Part shown: in pieces, positions 1-6,722 of the stretch
Position numbering within the stretch: the stretch's first letter is position 1
How the letters are laid out: every line of letters begins with the position of its first letter
Origin: CAYYMD01 sp964480425
GTDB lineage: Bacteria; Planctomycetota; Phycisphaerae; SM23-33
DNA length: 15,046 bases
Direction of reading: 5' to 3'
Assembly (NCBI GenBank): GCA_964480425.1
Contig: CAYZPY010000052.1
Coordinates: 1 to 15,046, forward strand
Translations under genes and position numbers: made by a program
The notes under the pieces: generated by a model
Told to the model about the DNA's origin: nothing
Databases searched by the model: none
The model's input: only the letters and a program-made list of their open reading frames with translations

Positions 1-282
1 TTTAATATTGGCGGTGGAACCCGATTCGCGGTTTGCCCGGTCTGCGGCGGCGTATCGGGCGGGATTTTTGGAATGCCTTTCGGCCTGTGCGGTGTTCGGT
101 TCGCCCGCCTCCCCCACGGCCGTGGCGGCGATAGCAATCGCCACGAAGACGGCCAACACGACGGTCAAGGCGAGGAGAATTTTATCGAAGATGCGAATTC
201 GACAATTACCTCGATTGGCGCTCACCGGCAAAGGTGCGGTGAGGATTCCCAAGTCAATTTTCGCGTTTGTTTGCGGTTTCAT
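1..282 (-). CDS. Small single-pass membrane protein, 3' end beyond the window
   Basis: I do not recognise this gene. The frame is open for 94 codons from an ATG at 282 to base 1 with no stop, so the rest lies to the left. A GAAGG Shine-Dalgarno stands about 8 bases before the ATG. Residues 1-34 are polar and carry several Arg/Lys. Residues about 35-57 form one hydrophobic helix (starting ILLALTVVLAV), followed by a hydrophilic, Ala/Glu/Arg-rich stretch. The basic residues before the helix suggest that the N-terminus is cytoplasmic and the remainder periplasmic, as a signal anchor. A good promoter lies at 441-468 on the same strand. The long leader of about 150 bases between promoter and start contains a possible short ORF. 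That this is a real gene is supported by promoter, ribosome binding site and membrane helix together. No function can be given. Confidence 0.6.
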   Translation of the reverse strand, partial: MKPQTNAKIDLGILTAPLPVSANRGNCRIRIFDKILLALTVVLAVFVAIAIAATAVGEAGEPNTAQAERHSKNPARYAAADRANRESGSTANIK

Positions 283-303
283 ATATTCGACCTTCAGGGT
301 GAT

Positions 304-417
304 TTATTTCGCATCCCGTTCGTGGTTGTCGGTGTCGTATCGCCGGGCGCCCTTGAATAATCCCCGAAGCCGGCTGGTTTGTTTGGTGGTTTGCAAAACT
401 GCGGGGTGCAGTTTCAT
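304..417 (-). CDS. Possible 37-residue upstream ORF in the leader of the membrane-protein gene
   Basis: An ATG at 417 opens a frame of 37 codons that ends at TAA 304-306, 21 bases before the ATG of the membrane-protein gene at 282. It lies entirely inside the predicted transcript from the 441-468 promoter. The product would be basic (rich in Lys/Arg, starting MKLHPAVLQ) and has no membrane segment. A GGAGG directly abuts the ATG, which is too close for normal initiation, and this weakens the case. It could be a translated leader peptide, a small protein or chance. Similar reading frames in related genomes would decide. Confidence 0.25.
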   Translation of the reverse strand: MKLHPAVLQTTKQTSRLRGLFKGARRYDTDNHERDAK

Positions 418-440
418 CCTCCGTTTCGGCGGGTGTAATT

Positions 441-468
441 ATTATATCGCATCGCGGGCGAATTTCAA
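441..468 (-). promoter_or_regulatory. Sigma70-type promoter of the membrane-protein gene
   Basis: On the minus strand a TTGAAA -35 box (463-468) and a perfect TATAAT -10 box (441-446) are separated by 16 bases. Transcription would begin near 434, giving a leader of about 150 bases before the ATG at 282. This is one of the closest matches to consensus in the window. Confidence 0.65.
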
Positions 469-560
469 AAAAATCGAAAACCGCCTCCCGTCGGGTTCAC
501 CCGGTAAAAATCCGCGGCGCCACCGGGGCGAGCGGATAGAATATTTTAGAGAATCCCGCA

Positions 561-581
561 GTGCCGCAAGTCGCAAGGCAC
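561..581. repeat. Inverted repeat GTGCC-N11-GGCAC, possible operator
   Basis: GTGCC (561-565) and GGCAC (577-581) form a perfect 5-base inverted repeat whose span also contains CGCAAG twice (565-570 and 572-577). It lies just upstream of the -10 box at 588-593 and covers the place where a -35 box should be. No good -35 sequence is present there. This arrangement would fit a regulator-binding site for the DJ-1/PfpI gene, but short repeats also occur by chance. Confidence 0.3.
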
Positions 582-587
582 AGAGTT

Positions 588-593
588 TATAAT
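588..593 (+). promoter_or_regulatory. -10 box of the DJ-1/PfpI gene
   Basis: A perfect TATAAT lies 28 bases before the ATG at 622. Transcription from about base 600 would give a short leader that includes the GGAGG at 612-616. No sequence at 15-19 bases upstream resembles TTGACA, so the promoter may need an activator or may be weak. Confidence 0.5.
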
Positions 594-621
594 CACGGAA
601 CAAACGCTGATGGAGGCCGAT

Positions 622-1140
622 ATGTCACTGAACGGTAAAAAAGTAGCGATAATGCTGGCCGAGGAGTACCAGGAGATGGAAGTGTGGTATCCGTACTATC
701 GCCTGGGTGAGGAAGGCGCCGATGTCGCCCGCGTGGCGCCGAAGGCGGGGGCGAGTTACCCCTCCAAGCTGGGCTATCCGTGCGTGTCCGACGCGGCGGC
801 CGGCGACGTGTCCGGGGGGGATTTCGACGCGGTGGTGGTCCCCGGGGGCTGGTCGCCGGACTTCATGCGCCGCGACCAGAGCATGATAAATTTCATTCGC
901 CAAGCGGCCGAGGCGCAGGTGGTCCTTGCGGCGATATGCCATGGGGGATGGATGCTCTGCTGCACCGAGGCGCTGAGGGGCAAAAAGGCCACGAGTTTCA
1001 TGGCCATCAAACACGACATGATGAACGCCGGGGCGAACTGGGTGGATGAAGAATGCGTGGTTGACGGCAACGTGATCACCTCGCGCAAGCCCGACGACCT
1101 TCCGGCCTTCTGCAAGGCGATAATCCGGGCGCTGACATAG
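622..1140 (+). CDS. DJ-1/PfpI-family protein (class I glutamine amidotransferase-like)
   Basis: The 172-residue protein has the size and fold signature of the DJ-1/PfpI family, whose members act as peptidases, glyoxalases/deglycases, chaperones or hydratases. The nucleophile elbow reads AAICHGGWML, with the likely catalytic Cys106 and neighbouring His107. The N-terminal strand runs into an acidic stretch (AEEYQEMEV) that supplies the Glu usually paired with the Cys, and VVVPGGW is the second conserved loop. I chose the ATG at 622 over the in-frame ATG at 610 because GGAGG (612-616) sits five bases before 622 and would lie inside the longer reading. The gene is alone on its strand, next to a -10 box, and faces the ABC exporter gene across a hairpin. 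The true substrate cannot be told from sequence. Confidence 0.88.
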   Translation: MSLNGKKVAIMLAEEYQEMEVWYPYYRLGEEGADVARVAPKAGASYPSKLGYPCVSDAAAGDVSGGDFDAVVVPGGWSPDFMRRDQSMINFIRQAAEAQVVLAAICHGGWMLCCTEALRGKKATSFMAIKHDMMNAGANWVDEECVVDGNVITSRKPDDLPAFCKAIIRALT

Positions 1141-1182
1141 CCACAGAGACTCGGAGAACACAGGGAATAAAATATATTTTAT

Positions 1183-1208
1183 CGCGGCGGCGTTCCTACG
1201 CCGCCGCG
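1183..1208. terminator. Strong GC hairpin between convergent genes
   Basis: An 11-base perfect stem (1183-1193 with 1198-1208) closes a four-base TCCT loop. It lies 42 bases after the DJ-1/PfpI stop codon and about 120 bases beyond the ABC exporter stop. No run of T follows on either strand, so it is not a canonical intrinsic terminator. It may still end or stabilise transcripts from both sides. A second small hairpin, GGTTGC-N7-GCAACC, follows at 1220-1238. Confidence 0.45.
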
Positions 1209-1328
1209 TAATACGCAACGGTTGCGAAGCAGGCAACCCGGCAAGGCCGCCTACCCTCACGAAACGTGCAGTTCTCACGGACGCGCAGATGTTGTCAATG
1301 CGACATTATTTACGCCGGTCTCAGTAAT

Positions 1329-3170
1329 TCACATTAACTGCTGTCCTTTGACCAGTCGGGCGAAGAGGCCCTCCTGCCGGAGGAGTTGGTGGTATGTTCC
1401 CTGCTGGACGCACCGTCCTTCGTCCATGACGTAGATTTTGTCGCAGTTTCGCACGGTGGCAAGGCGGTGTGCGATGAATATGACGGTCTTGCCGCTCAGT
1501 TCGCGCCGGACAGTCCGCTGTATCATATTCTCGCTCAGCGCGTCCAGTGCGCTGGTGGCCTCGTCGAAGATGAAAAACGGCGGGTCGCTCAGCAGCACCC
1601 TTGCGATGGCCAGTCGCTGCTTCTGCCCGCCCGAGAGCATGCTTCCCTCCTCGCCGATTTTTTCGTCCAGCCCGTTCGGTAGCCGCTGTATGAATTCCAT
1701 TGCTCCCGCCCGCCGGCAGGCGTCCAGTATCTGCTGCCGGTCGGCGTCGGGGGCGGCCACGACGATGTTCCGCCGAACCGTCGTTCGGAACATGAAGGGA
1801 TTCTGGGGTACGATACCGAACATTCTGCGGATGGTCCGTGTGTGCAGGTTGCGGATGTCCACGCCGCCGATTTCGATGGAACCTTCGGTGGGGTCGTAGA
1901 ACCGCATGAGCATCTCTGCCAGGGTGGTCTTTCCGGCCCCGGAGGGCCCCACGAACGCCACGTGCCGACCGTAGGGGATTTCGATGTTGACGTCTCGCAG
2001 GACGTCGCCGGCGCGGTCGTTGTAGCGGAATGAGAGGTTCCGGATGCTGATGGTGGGGCGCGGCTCGATGAGCGGCCGGACGCTTTGAGGCGCCGGCTCG
2101 GGCGTGCTGGAGGTGATTAGAAGAACCTTTGCGATGCGGTCAAGCGAGGCCTGGATGCTGCCCCACTGGACGAATCCCATGTAGACGGCGTTTATGCTGT
2201 TGGTGATGGCGACGAAGGAGACCAGGTACGCCGCGATGACGCCGGCGTCGGCGCCCCCGGCCATGTATCGCCACAGCGCCACCAGCAGCAGCACGGCGTA
2301 GGAGGTGAACTGAATGGCCTCGAACTTGAGGCGCTCCAGGTGCGTGCGGGTCTGGAGGTTGAACCTCTTGCTGGCGACCTTGTGGGCCTGCCCGTCGAAG
2401 TCGTCGGCGACGGCGCGCTCCATGGTGTATTGCTTCACCGCTCGGCGTCCGCGCAGCACGTCGGCCACGTCGGCCGAAACCTGCGCCTCGGTGTGCTGAT
2501 AATCCTTCTGAAGGTGACGGATTTTTCGCCGCGCGCGGTTCATCATGTAGAAACTGCCCAGCGCCGCCAGAAACAGCGCCGCGGTCAGAACCGGGTCCCA
2601 AACGCCGATAACACCGATGGTCAGAATGATGCTCACCAGCGAGCCGGGCAGCGTGTTGATTCCCACCTGGAAGAAGCGGATGAAATTTTCCAGCGGCGTG
2701 CCGAAGAGGTAGTTGAAGGTCTCGCCGGAAGCCCGCTCGTCCTGGTAGCGCAGGCACAGGTGGTTTACGTGCCTGAAGAAGCACGTCCTGAGCACGAAGA
2801 TTATGTTTTCTCGCACGCGGGTCGTCAGGCGAATGCCCAGGTGATACAGCCCGCTTCGCCCGAAGATGGAGATGACGATATACGCCCCGGCCAGCGCAAG
2901 ACCCCTTGTCCACCGCTGGGCGTCTGTGAGTCCCCTGGCGGAAATTACGTCGCTGATGAGCCACTTGGGCGTGAGGTTCTGAAAGCCAAGCGCCAATCCG
3001 TGAACCGCCATGAACATTATCCCCAGGGCAAGAAAGCCCCTCCAGGGACCGACGATGGCCCAGAGGATTCTGTGGGCGGTGTGCTTTGTCGGGCGGTCGA
3101 GTTCGGCCCGCAGGGCGTCGATGGCCTTTTCGAGTCTGTCGGTGTCCAGTTTACCTACGCGCGGCGGCAT
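1329..3170 (-). CDS. MsbA-like ABC exporter, fused membrane and ATPase domains
   Basis: This 613-residue half-transporter has the usual length of homodimeric ABC exporters such as MsbA, which move lipids, drugs or peptides outward through the inner membrane. Residues about 35-345 form the six-helix membrane domain, with clear hydrophobic segments near 36-62, 90-106, 176-206 and 288-330. The ATPase domain has Walker A GPSGAGKTT (408-416), Q-loop Q456, signature LSGGQKQR (512-519), Walker B FFIFDE (532-537, catalytic Glu537) and H-loop His568, so it looks fully active. The ATG at 3170 is the first start after an in-frame stop, and a GGAG lies seven bases before it. It follows yggS by 158 bases on the same strand, with a possible weak terminator between. 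The substrate cannot be read from sequence, and nothing in the neighbourhood names it. Confidence 0.93.
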   Translation of the reverse strand: MPPRVGKLDTDRLEKAIDALRAELDRPTKHTAHRILWAIVGPWRGFLALGIMFMAVHGLALGFQNLTPKWLISDVISARGLTDAQRWTRGLALAGAYIVISIFGRSGLYHLGIRLTTRVRENIIFVLRTCFFRHVNHLCLRYQDERASGETFNYLFGTPLENFIRFFQVGINTLPGSLVSIILTIGVIGVWDPVLTAALFLAALGSFYMMNRARRKIRHLQKDYQHTEAQVSADVADVLRGRRAVKQYTMERAVADDFDGQAHKVASKRFNLQTRTHLERLKFEAIQFTSYAVLLLVALWRYMAGGADAGVIAAYLVSFVAITNSINAVYMGFVQWGSIQASLDRIAKVLLITSSTPEPAPQSVRPLIEPRPTISIRNLSFRYNDRAGDVLRDVNIEIPYGRHVAFVGPSGAGKTTLAEMLMRFYDPTEGSIEIGGVDIRNLHTRTIRRMFGIVPQNPFMFRTTVRRNIVVAAPDADRQQILDACRRAGAMEFIQRLPNGLDEKIGEEGSMLSGGQKQRLAIARVLLSDPPFFIFDEATSALDALSENMIQRTVRRELSGKTVIFIAHRLATVRNCDKIYVMDEGRCVQQGTYHQLLRQEGLFARLVKGQQLM

Positions 3171-3301
3171 GAGGTCGCTCCGTGTGAATCATACCTCCTT
3201 TGGGGGTGCGTTAAAACCCGCGAACGTCGTTCGACGCGCCCGGTATCTGTCCACCTGCGACGGCCGCGGCGGACAAACTTCAGTTTTTATCTTTAAGTTT
3301 T

Positions 3302-3328
3302 AAAAAAAATCCTCATCCGCCTCCGCGG
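3302..3328 (-). terminator. Weak candidate terminator after yggS
   Basis: Read on the minus strand, a short CCGC-GGAG-GCGG hairpin (3317-3328) directly follows the yggS stop codon. A run of eight T (3302-3309) comes seven bases later. The stem is only four base pairs and the T-run is not adjacent, so termination would be partial at best and some read-through into the ABC exporter gene is likely. Confidence 0.3.
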
Positions 3329-4060
3329 TTACCGGAAAATCGCCGTTCCGATTCTCAGGACGGTGGCGCCTTCCTCGACGGCGACGGTGTAGTCCTGGCT
3401 CATTCCCATCGACATGTGTCGGAACGACTCGCCGCCGATTTTGTCGTGGCGCATTTCCTCGAACAGTTCCCGCAGACGCACGAACGCCGGTCGCGCCTTT
3501 TCGGCGTTGCGGACCATCGGAGCCATTGTCATCAGCCCCACCAGGCGCAGGTTCTTCATCGAGGCGGTCATCTCGCCCAGGTGCACAGCCGCGCCGACGG
3601 CGCAGCCGTGTTTCTGAGGCTCCTGTGAGCAGTTGATCTCCAAAAAAACGTCCATCACACGCCCGGCGCGGGCGGCGCGTGAATTTATTTCCTCGGCCAG
3701 TCGCAGCGAATCCACAGAATGGATCATGCTCACCACGGGTATCAGGTTTTTGACCTTGTTCCGCTGGAGGTGGCCGACCATGTGCCAGCGGACGGCGGCG
3801 TTTTCGGCGGCGGACGAATTCTTCCGCTCCAGATACCGGTTAATTTCGTCCGCCCGGCGTATGAGTTGTGCGGCGCGGTTTTCCCCTATGTCTAACAGCC
3901 CCAGTTTGATGAGGTTCTTTATCGCCTCCAGGCCGACCGACTTTGTGACCGCTACGATCGAGACTTCCTGCCGCGACCGCCCGGTACGCGCGCACGCCTC
4001 GGACACGTTGTCGGAAATGCGCCTGAGGTTTTGTTTTATCTTGTCGCAGGAGTTCGCCAT
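3329..4060 (-). CDS. yggS: YggS/PROSC-family pyridoxal phosphate homeostasis protein
   Basis: The 243-residue protein matches the YggS (PLPBP) family, single-domain TIM-barrel proteins that bind pyridoxal 5'-phosphate and keep its free level and the amino-acid pools in balance. The Schiff-base lysine is Lys40 in VAVTK. Other family blocks are DIGENRAAQ, WHMVGHLQRNKVKNLI, IHSVDS, EINCSQEPQKHGC and, near the C-terminus, MSMGMSQDYTVAVEEGATVLRIGTAIF. Homologues usually have a Gly after this last block, but here the protein ends in Arg. An in-frame ATG at 4210 would add 50 residues that overlap the methyltransferase gene and look like a shadow frame. I chose 4060, where the family's N-terminus begins. 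There is no Shine-Dalgarno at 4060. Instead a -10 box ends six bases before the ATG, suggesting a leaderless mRNA. Confidence 0.93.
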   Translation of the reverse strand: MANSCDKIKQNLRRISDNVSEACARTGRSRQEVSIVAVTKSVGLEAIKNLIKLGLLDIGENRAAQLIRRADEINRYLERKNSSAAENAAVRWHMVGHLQRNKVKNLIPVVSMIHSVDSLRLAEEINSRAARAGRVMDVFLEINCSQEPQKHGCAVGAAVHLGEMTASMKNLRLVGLMTMAPMVRNAEKARPAFVRLRELFEEMRHDKIGGESFRHMSMGMSQDYTVAVEEGATVLRIGTAIFR

Positions 4061-4066
4061 GACGGC

Positions 4067-4095
4067 AAAATACCGCGCCGCGACGGCGGTGGCAA
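4067..4095 (-). promoter_or_regulatory. Promoter of yggS, placed for a leaderless transcript
   Basis: In the 41-base gap after the methyltransferase stop, the minus strand reads TTGCCA (4090-4095), 17 bases, TATTTT (4067-4072), six bases, ATG. Transcription would start at or next to the A of the start codon. The absence of a Shine-Dalgarno before this ATG agrees with that. If correct, yggS has its own promoter and need not depend on read-through from upstream. Confidence 0.5.
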
Positions 4096-4101
4096 GAAGG
4101 G

Positions 4102-4899
4102 TCAGCCAAGTTTGCCTTCCCTTGCGGCGGTGACGTAGTTCATGCAGAAATCGTCGTTTCCGGCAACCGCCTCTGCGGCGTATATCGCCGGTATGATGCC
4201 TCTCGTGCATGGGTCGATGATGGCGGCGTCCATACCGGCCACGATCGCCTGTGTGAGCGCTACTATGTTTATCAGCCGGCGGTGCGGAAGCCCGTAACTG
4301 ATGTTGGAGAGCCCACCGCCGATGTGCACCTCAGGCCAGCGGTCCCGGATAATCCACGCCTCGCGCATGAGGTTCCTGCCCGCCTCGGAGACCGTCGAGA
4401 TCGGAAGGATGCACGGGTCGATGATTATCTCGTCGAGCTTCTTTCCCACGGCGGTGAGCTTGTCGATGATTTTTTCGGTGCGTTCGATCCGCTCGTCGAC
4501 CTTGCGGGGGATTCCCGTATCGTCCATCAGCAGGGCGATGACCGTGCAGTCGAACTCCTCCAGCAGCGGCAGCATGCTATCCATGCGCTGAGTTTCCAGC
4601 GATATGCTGTTGAGTATTGGCTTTTTGACGGTCCTTGACAGCGCCGCCCTTGCAGCTTCGGCGTCGGCGGTGTCCACCGAGACGGGCGCGTCTACGTTAT
4701 CCTGCACCATCTCCACCAGCCAGATTATGTTTTGTATCTCTTTTTCGGGATTCGGGTCGCCGCCGTTGATGTCTATGTAATCGGCCCCGGCGTCGACCTG
4801 CCGCCTGGCGGCGCCGACGATCAAATCCGGGTTGCGATTCGCAATGGCCTCGGCGATGACCTTACGCGTGGCGTTTATCTGTTCACCTATGATTATCAT
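4102..4899 (-). CDS. Pterin-binding methyltransferase, methyltetrahydrofolate:corrinoid type (AcsE-like)
   Basis: This 265-residue TIM-barrel protein resembles AcsE, the methyltransferase that passes the methyl group of methyltetrahydrofolate to a corrinoid protein, and the matching domain of cobalamin-dependent methionine synthase. It starts with the family's IIIGEQIN block. Then come YIDINGGDP (42-50), Asp76 in SVDTAD, Asn97 in LNS, the IIDP strand with Asp161, and GLSNIS with Asn199, all at places where the family binds the pterin. Length agrees with AcsE (about 260). The ATG at 4899 has an AGGA about eight bases upstream. No corrinoid protein, acetyl-CoA synthase subunit or metF is visible nearby, so the partner is unknown. 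A dihydropteroate synthase role is unlikely given the AcsE-type motifs. It lies 94 bases after the VWA gene and 41 before yggS. Confidence 0.85.
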   Translation of the reverse strand: MIIIGEQINATRKVIAEAIANRNPDLIVGAARRQVDAGADYIDINGGDPNPEKEIQNIIWLVEMVQDNVDAPVSVDTADAEAARAALSRTVKKPILNSISLETQRMDSMLPLLEEFDCTVIALLMDDTGIPRKVDERIERTEKIIDKLTAVGKKLDEIIIDPCILPISTVSEAGRNLMREAWIIRDRWPEVHIGGGLSNISYGLPHRRLINIVALTQAIVAGMDAAIIDPCTRGIIPAIYAAEAVAGNDDFCMNYVTAAREGKLG

Positions 4900-4993
4900 T
4901 GTTTCATTCCTGCAGGTTGCCTGGTAAACCCTTCCCCCTACCCGAACCGTGTCGGGGGGGGCAAGCGCGATTAAAGATTTTAAGGATTGATTT

Positions 4994-5932
4994 TCAGCGC
5001 TCCGTCGCCTCCTGTGCCCACTGGTCCAGTCTTGACCTGTCCAGTGCGCGGAATTTTCCCCCGGCCTGTTGCGCGAGACTTTTAAGCGAATCGATTACCT
5101 CCGGGCGGTCGGTCAGGGCGATGACGACCAGCACGGCGCCGGAGGATTTGAAGTTTTCGGCGATGTTATTGTCGGGTCCGACCTCCTTACGGGCTATCAG
5201 CACGACCGTGGCGGGATTTTTCTCCAGCGCCCGACGCAGCCCGCGCGGCACGTCGCCGGCGCCGCCGGGAAACGCCGAGCGCATGAATTCCTTCGCTTTT
5301 TTCGTGCTCTCGACGTCGGCCGAAAGATAATCGTCCGCAAGCGGCTCGTCTTTCGTCTCGCCGATGAGTAGTATCGAGAATTTCCCGCCGTCCAGCGTCG
5401 GGAGGGATGAGGCGACAATAAGTTCGGCGTAACCGTAATATTCCCTCATGCTGGCGCCGGTGTCCAGGCAGTAGACGACCGGTGGGACTATTTCTATGTC
5501 GCCAGCCACCGCTGCGCCCTCCACGATGGTCTGGTAGGGGTTCTGCGGCTTGGGAGGCGGCTGAGGCGGTGGGGCGGGCGCCGGCCAGAATACTTTCACC
5601 GATATGATGATCCCCACAACAAGCATTACCAGGAACAATCCTCCCAGCACTATTGACATGGTGCCCTGGAGCATTACGGGATTGGCCATGTGTATATGCT
5701 CGTGGTGCGCCTGCGGTTGGGGTTTATTTTGGTTTGTGGTCCGGGTCGGTGCGGGCGCGGCGGGACGAGCCGAGGGTGCGTCGGGACGACCGGCGGGCGC
5801 GGAGACTTCCTGCCGCTGTTCGGGCACGTCCACCAGCGACTTGCAGTAGGGGCAGCGGCAAATTCCCCCCGCAAAGGCCTCGTCTATGGTTATTTTCTTA
5901 CGGCACCGGGAACATCGGATTTTAATCGACAT
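4994..5932 (-). CDS. Zinc-ribbon, transmembrane and VWA-like domain protein
   Basis: I know no named homologue. The 312-residue protein has three parts. A zinc ribbon occupies residues 7-30 (Cys7, Cys10, Cys25 or Cys27, Cys30), ending in a VDVP turn. A Pro/Ala-rich linker (40-82) leads to a single membrane helix at about 93-115, followed by a Pro-rich stalk (117-131). The C-terminal part (about 150-312) looks like a von Willebrand A domain. A strand ends in CLDTGASM, where Asp157, Gly159 and Ser161 replace the usual DxSxS metal site, and alternating strands and helices follow (FSILLIGE, ATVVLIARK, AVLVVIAL). The ribbon would be cytoplasmic and the VWA domain periplasmic. A GGAG seven bases before the ATG supports the start. 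It lies 36 bases after the glycosylase gene and is probably co-transcribed with it. Confidence 0.75.
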   Translation of the reverse strand: MSIKIRCSRCRKKITIDEAFAGGICRCPYCKSLVDVPEQRQEVSAPAGRPDAPSARPAAPAPTRTTNQNKPQPQAHHEHIHMANPVMLQGTMSIVLGGLFLVMLVVGIIISVKVFWPAPAPPPQPPPKPQNPYQTIVEGAAVAGDIEIVPPVVYCLDTGASMREYYGYAELIVASSLPTLDGGKFSILLIGETKDEPLADDYLSADVESTKKAKEFMRSAFPGGAGDVPRGLRRALEKNPATVVLIARKEVGPDNNIAENFKSSGAVLVVIALTDRPEVIDSLKSLAQQAGGKFRALDRSRLDQWAQEATER

Positions 5933-5968
5933 CGGTTGACTCCGATTGTCTGCCGCCTTGCTTCGGCG

Positions 5969-6715
5969 CTAAGGCCGGTCGTTCGACCCGGCCAAGTTGA
6001 GAAACTTCATCACCTCCTGCAAATCGGACCAGACCTTCCGGCGGTTTTCCGTCGTGTACTGCCTCAGCAGATAGGCGGGGTGGAACGTGGGCATTACGTC
6101 AATGCCGGCCAGGTTCTCGCCCATTATCGGAAGCTGCGACCACCGACCGCGCAACTTCGTTATGCCGATGCTGGTGTTGAGCATGTGCTGCGTGGCGGGT
6201 CCGCCGAGGGTGACGATAACCTTCGGGGCGATTATGCTAAGTTGCCTGGTGAGGTACAGGTCGCAGCACGTGCGCACCTCGTCCGGGGCGGGTGTGCGAT
6301 TATTGGGGGCACGGCACTTGACGAGGTTGCAGATGAAGACGTCTTTGCGGTCCAGGCCCATTGCGGCGATCATCTTGTCCAGCAGTTTTCCGGCCCGCCC
6401 CACGAAGGGTCTGCCGGTGCGGTCTTCTTCCTGTCCGGGACCTTCCCCGATGAAGACCAGATCGGCGTCGGGATTTCCCTCCCCGAATACGGTTTGTGTT
6501 CGCCCCTGGTGGAGGCGGCACTTGTCGCACACGCGGACCTCGTTGCGGTCGATTGCATTCAGTTGTTCGGATTTGTCCCGGTCAGTCACTTTCCAGGCCG
6601 TTGCGCTTTGGGGTAAAGGATTTCGACCGGCGGGAATAAAATCTCCGGCCAGAAAACGCTCGCTCTGGAGGACGTCCAGTCCCGCGCGTGCGATCCTGTA
6701 GAACGAATCTGCCAT
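5969..6715 (-). CDS. Type-4 (iron-sulfur) uracil-DNA glycosylase
   Basis: The 248-residue protein belongs to family 4 of the uracil-DNA glycosylases, which remove uracil from DNA to start base-excision repair. The iron-sulfur ligands are Cys63, Cys66, Cys134 and Cys150; their spacings (2, 67 and 15 residues between) match the family pattern. The active-site block is GEGPGQEED (90-98), followed by GRPFVGRAGKLLD and CNLVKCR. The second motif is HPAYLLR with His212. Residues 1-55 form a low-conservation N-terminal extension. A GTG at 6772 would add 19 residues. I prefer the ATG at 6715 because a perfect -10 box lies seven bases before it and inside the longer reading. No Shine-Dalgarno precedes either start, so the message is probably leaderless. 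It heads a run of five leftward genes. Confidence 0.92.
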   Translation of the reverse strand: MADSFYRIARAGLDVLQSERFLAGDFIPAGRNPLPQSATAWKVTDRDKSEQLNAIDRNEVRVCDKCRLHQGRTQTVFGEGNPDADLVFIGEGPGQEEDRTGRPFVGRAGKLLDKMIAAMGLDRKDVFICNLVKCRAPNNRTPAPDEVRTCCDLYLTRQLSIIAPKVIVTLGGPATQHMLNTSIGITKLRGRWSQLPIMGENLAGIDVMPTFHPAYLLRQYTTENRRKVWSDLQEVMKFLNLAGSNDRP

Positions 6716-6722
6716 AAATGCA

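Larger units (their letters stand above)
283..621. other. Divergent intergenic region of about 340 bases
   Basis: This gap separates the leftward membrane-protein gene from the rightward DJ-1/PfpI gene. It holds a leftward promoter (441-468), a short leftward ORF (304-417), a rightward -10 box (588-593) with an inverted repeat beside it (561-581), and a small GC hairpin near 486-500 (CGGGT, two bases, ACCCG) with no T-tract. Open frames crossing it on the plus strand have no ribosome binding site and no recognisable protein. I see no RNA gene here. Confidence 0.6.

Noticed and set aside
3171..3207. AAAGGAGGT as the ribosome binding site of the ABC exporter with an ATG next to it
   Set aside because: That ATG is out of frame with the exporter and touches the Shine-Dalgarno. 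The frame it opens ends after 13 codons. The in-frame ATG at 3170 has its own GGAG.
3221..3233. CGAACGTCGTTCG, similar to a Gram-positive type LexA box, upstream of the ABC exporter
   Set aside because: The known box has four bases between CGAAC and GTTCG; here there are three. No other copy is seen before the repair gene in this window.
2340..3296. Long plus-strand open frame opposite the ABC exporter
   Set aside because: It has no ribosome binding site, its product is rich in Arg/Gly/His with no known domain, and it lies opposite a gene with every ABC motif. Such frames are common by chance in GC-rich DNA.
4061..4210. 50-residue N-terminal extension of yggS from an ATG at 4210
   Set aside because: It overlaps the methyltransferase coding end, is Arg/His-rich as shadow frames are, and goes beyond the family's normal N-terminus.
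4954..4961. Run of eight G as a phase-variable tract
   Set aside because: It is in an intergenic gap 55 bases from the next start and outside any visible promoter, so slippage has no clear effect.
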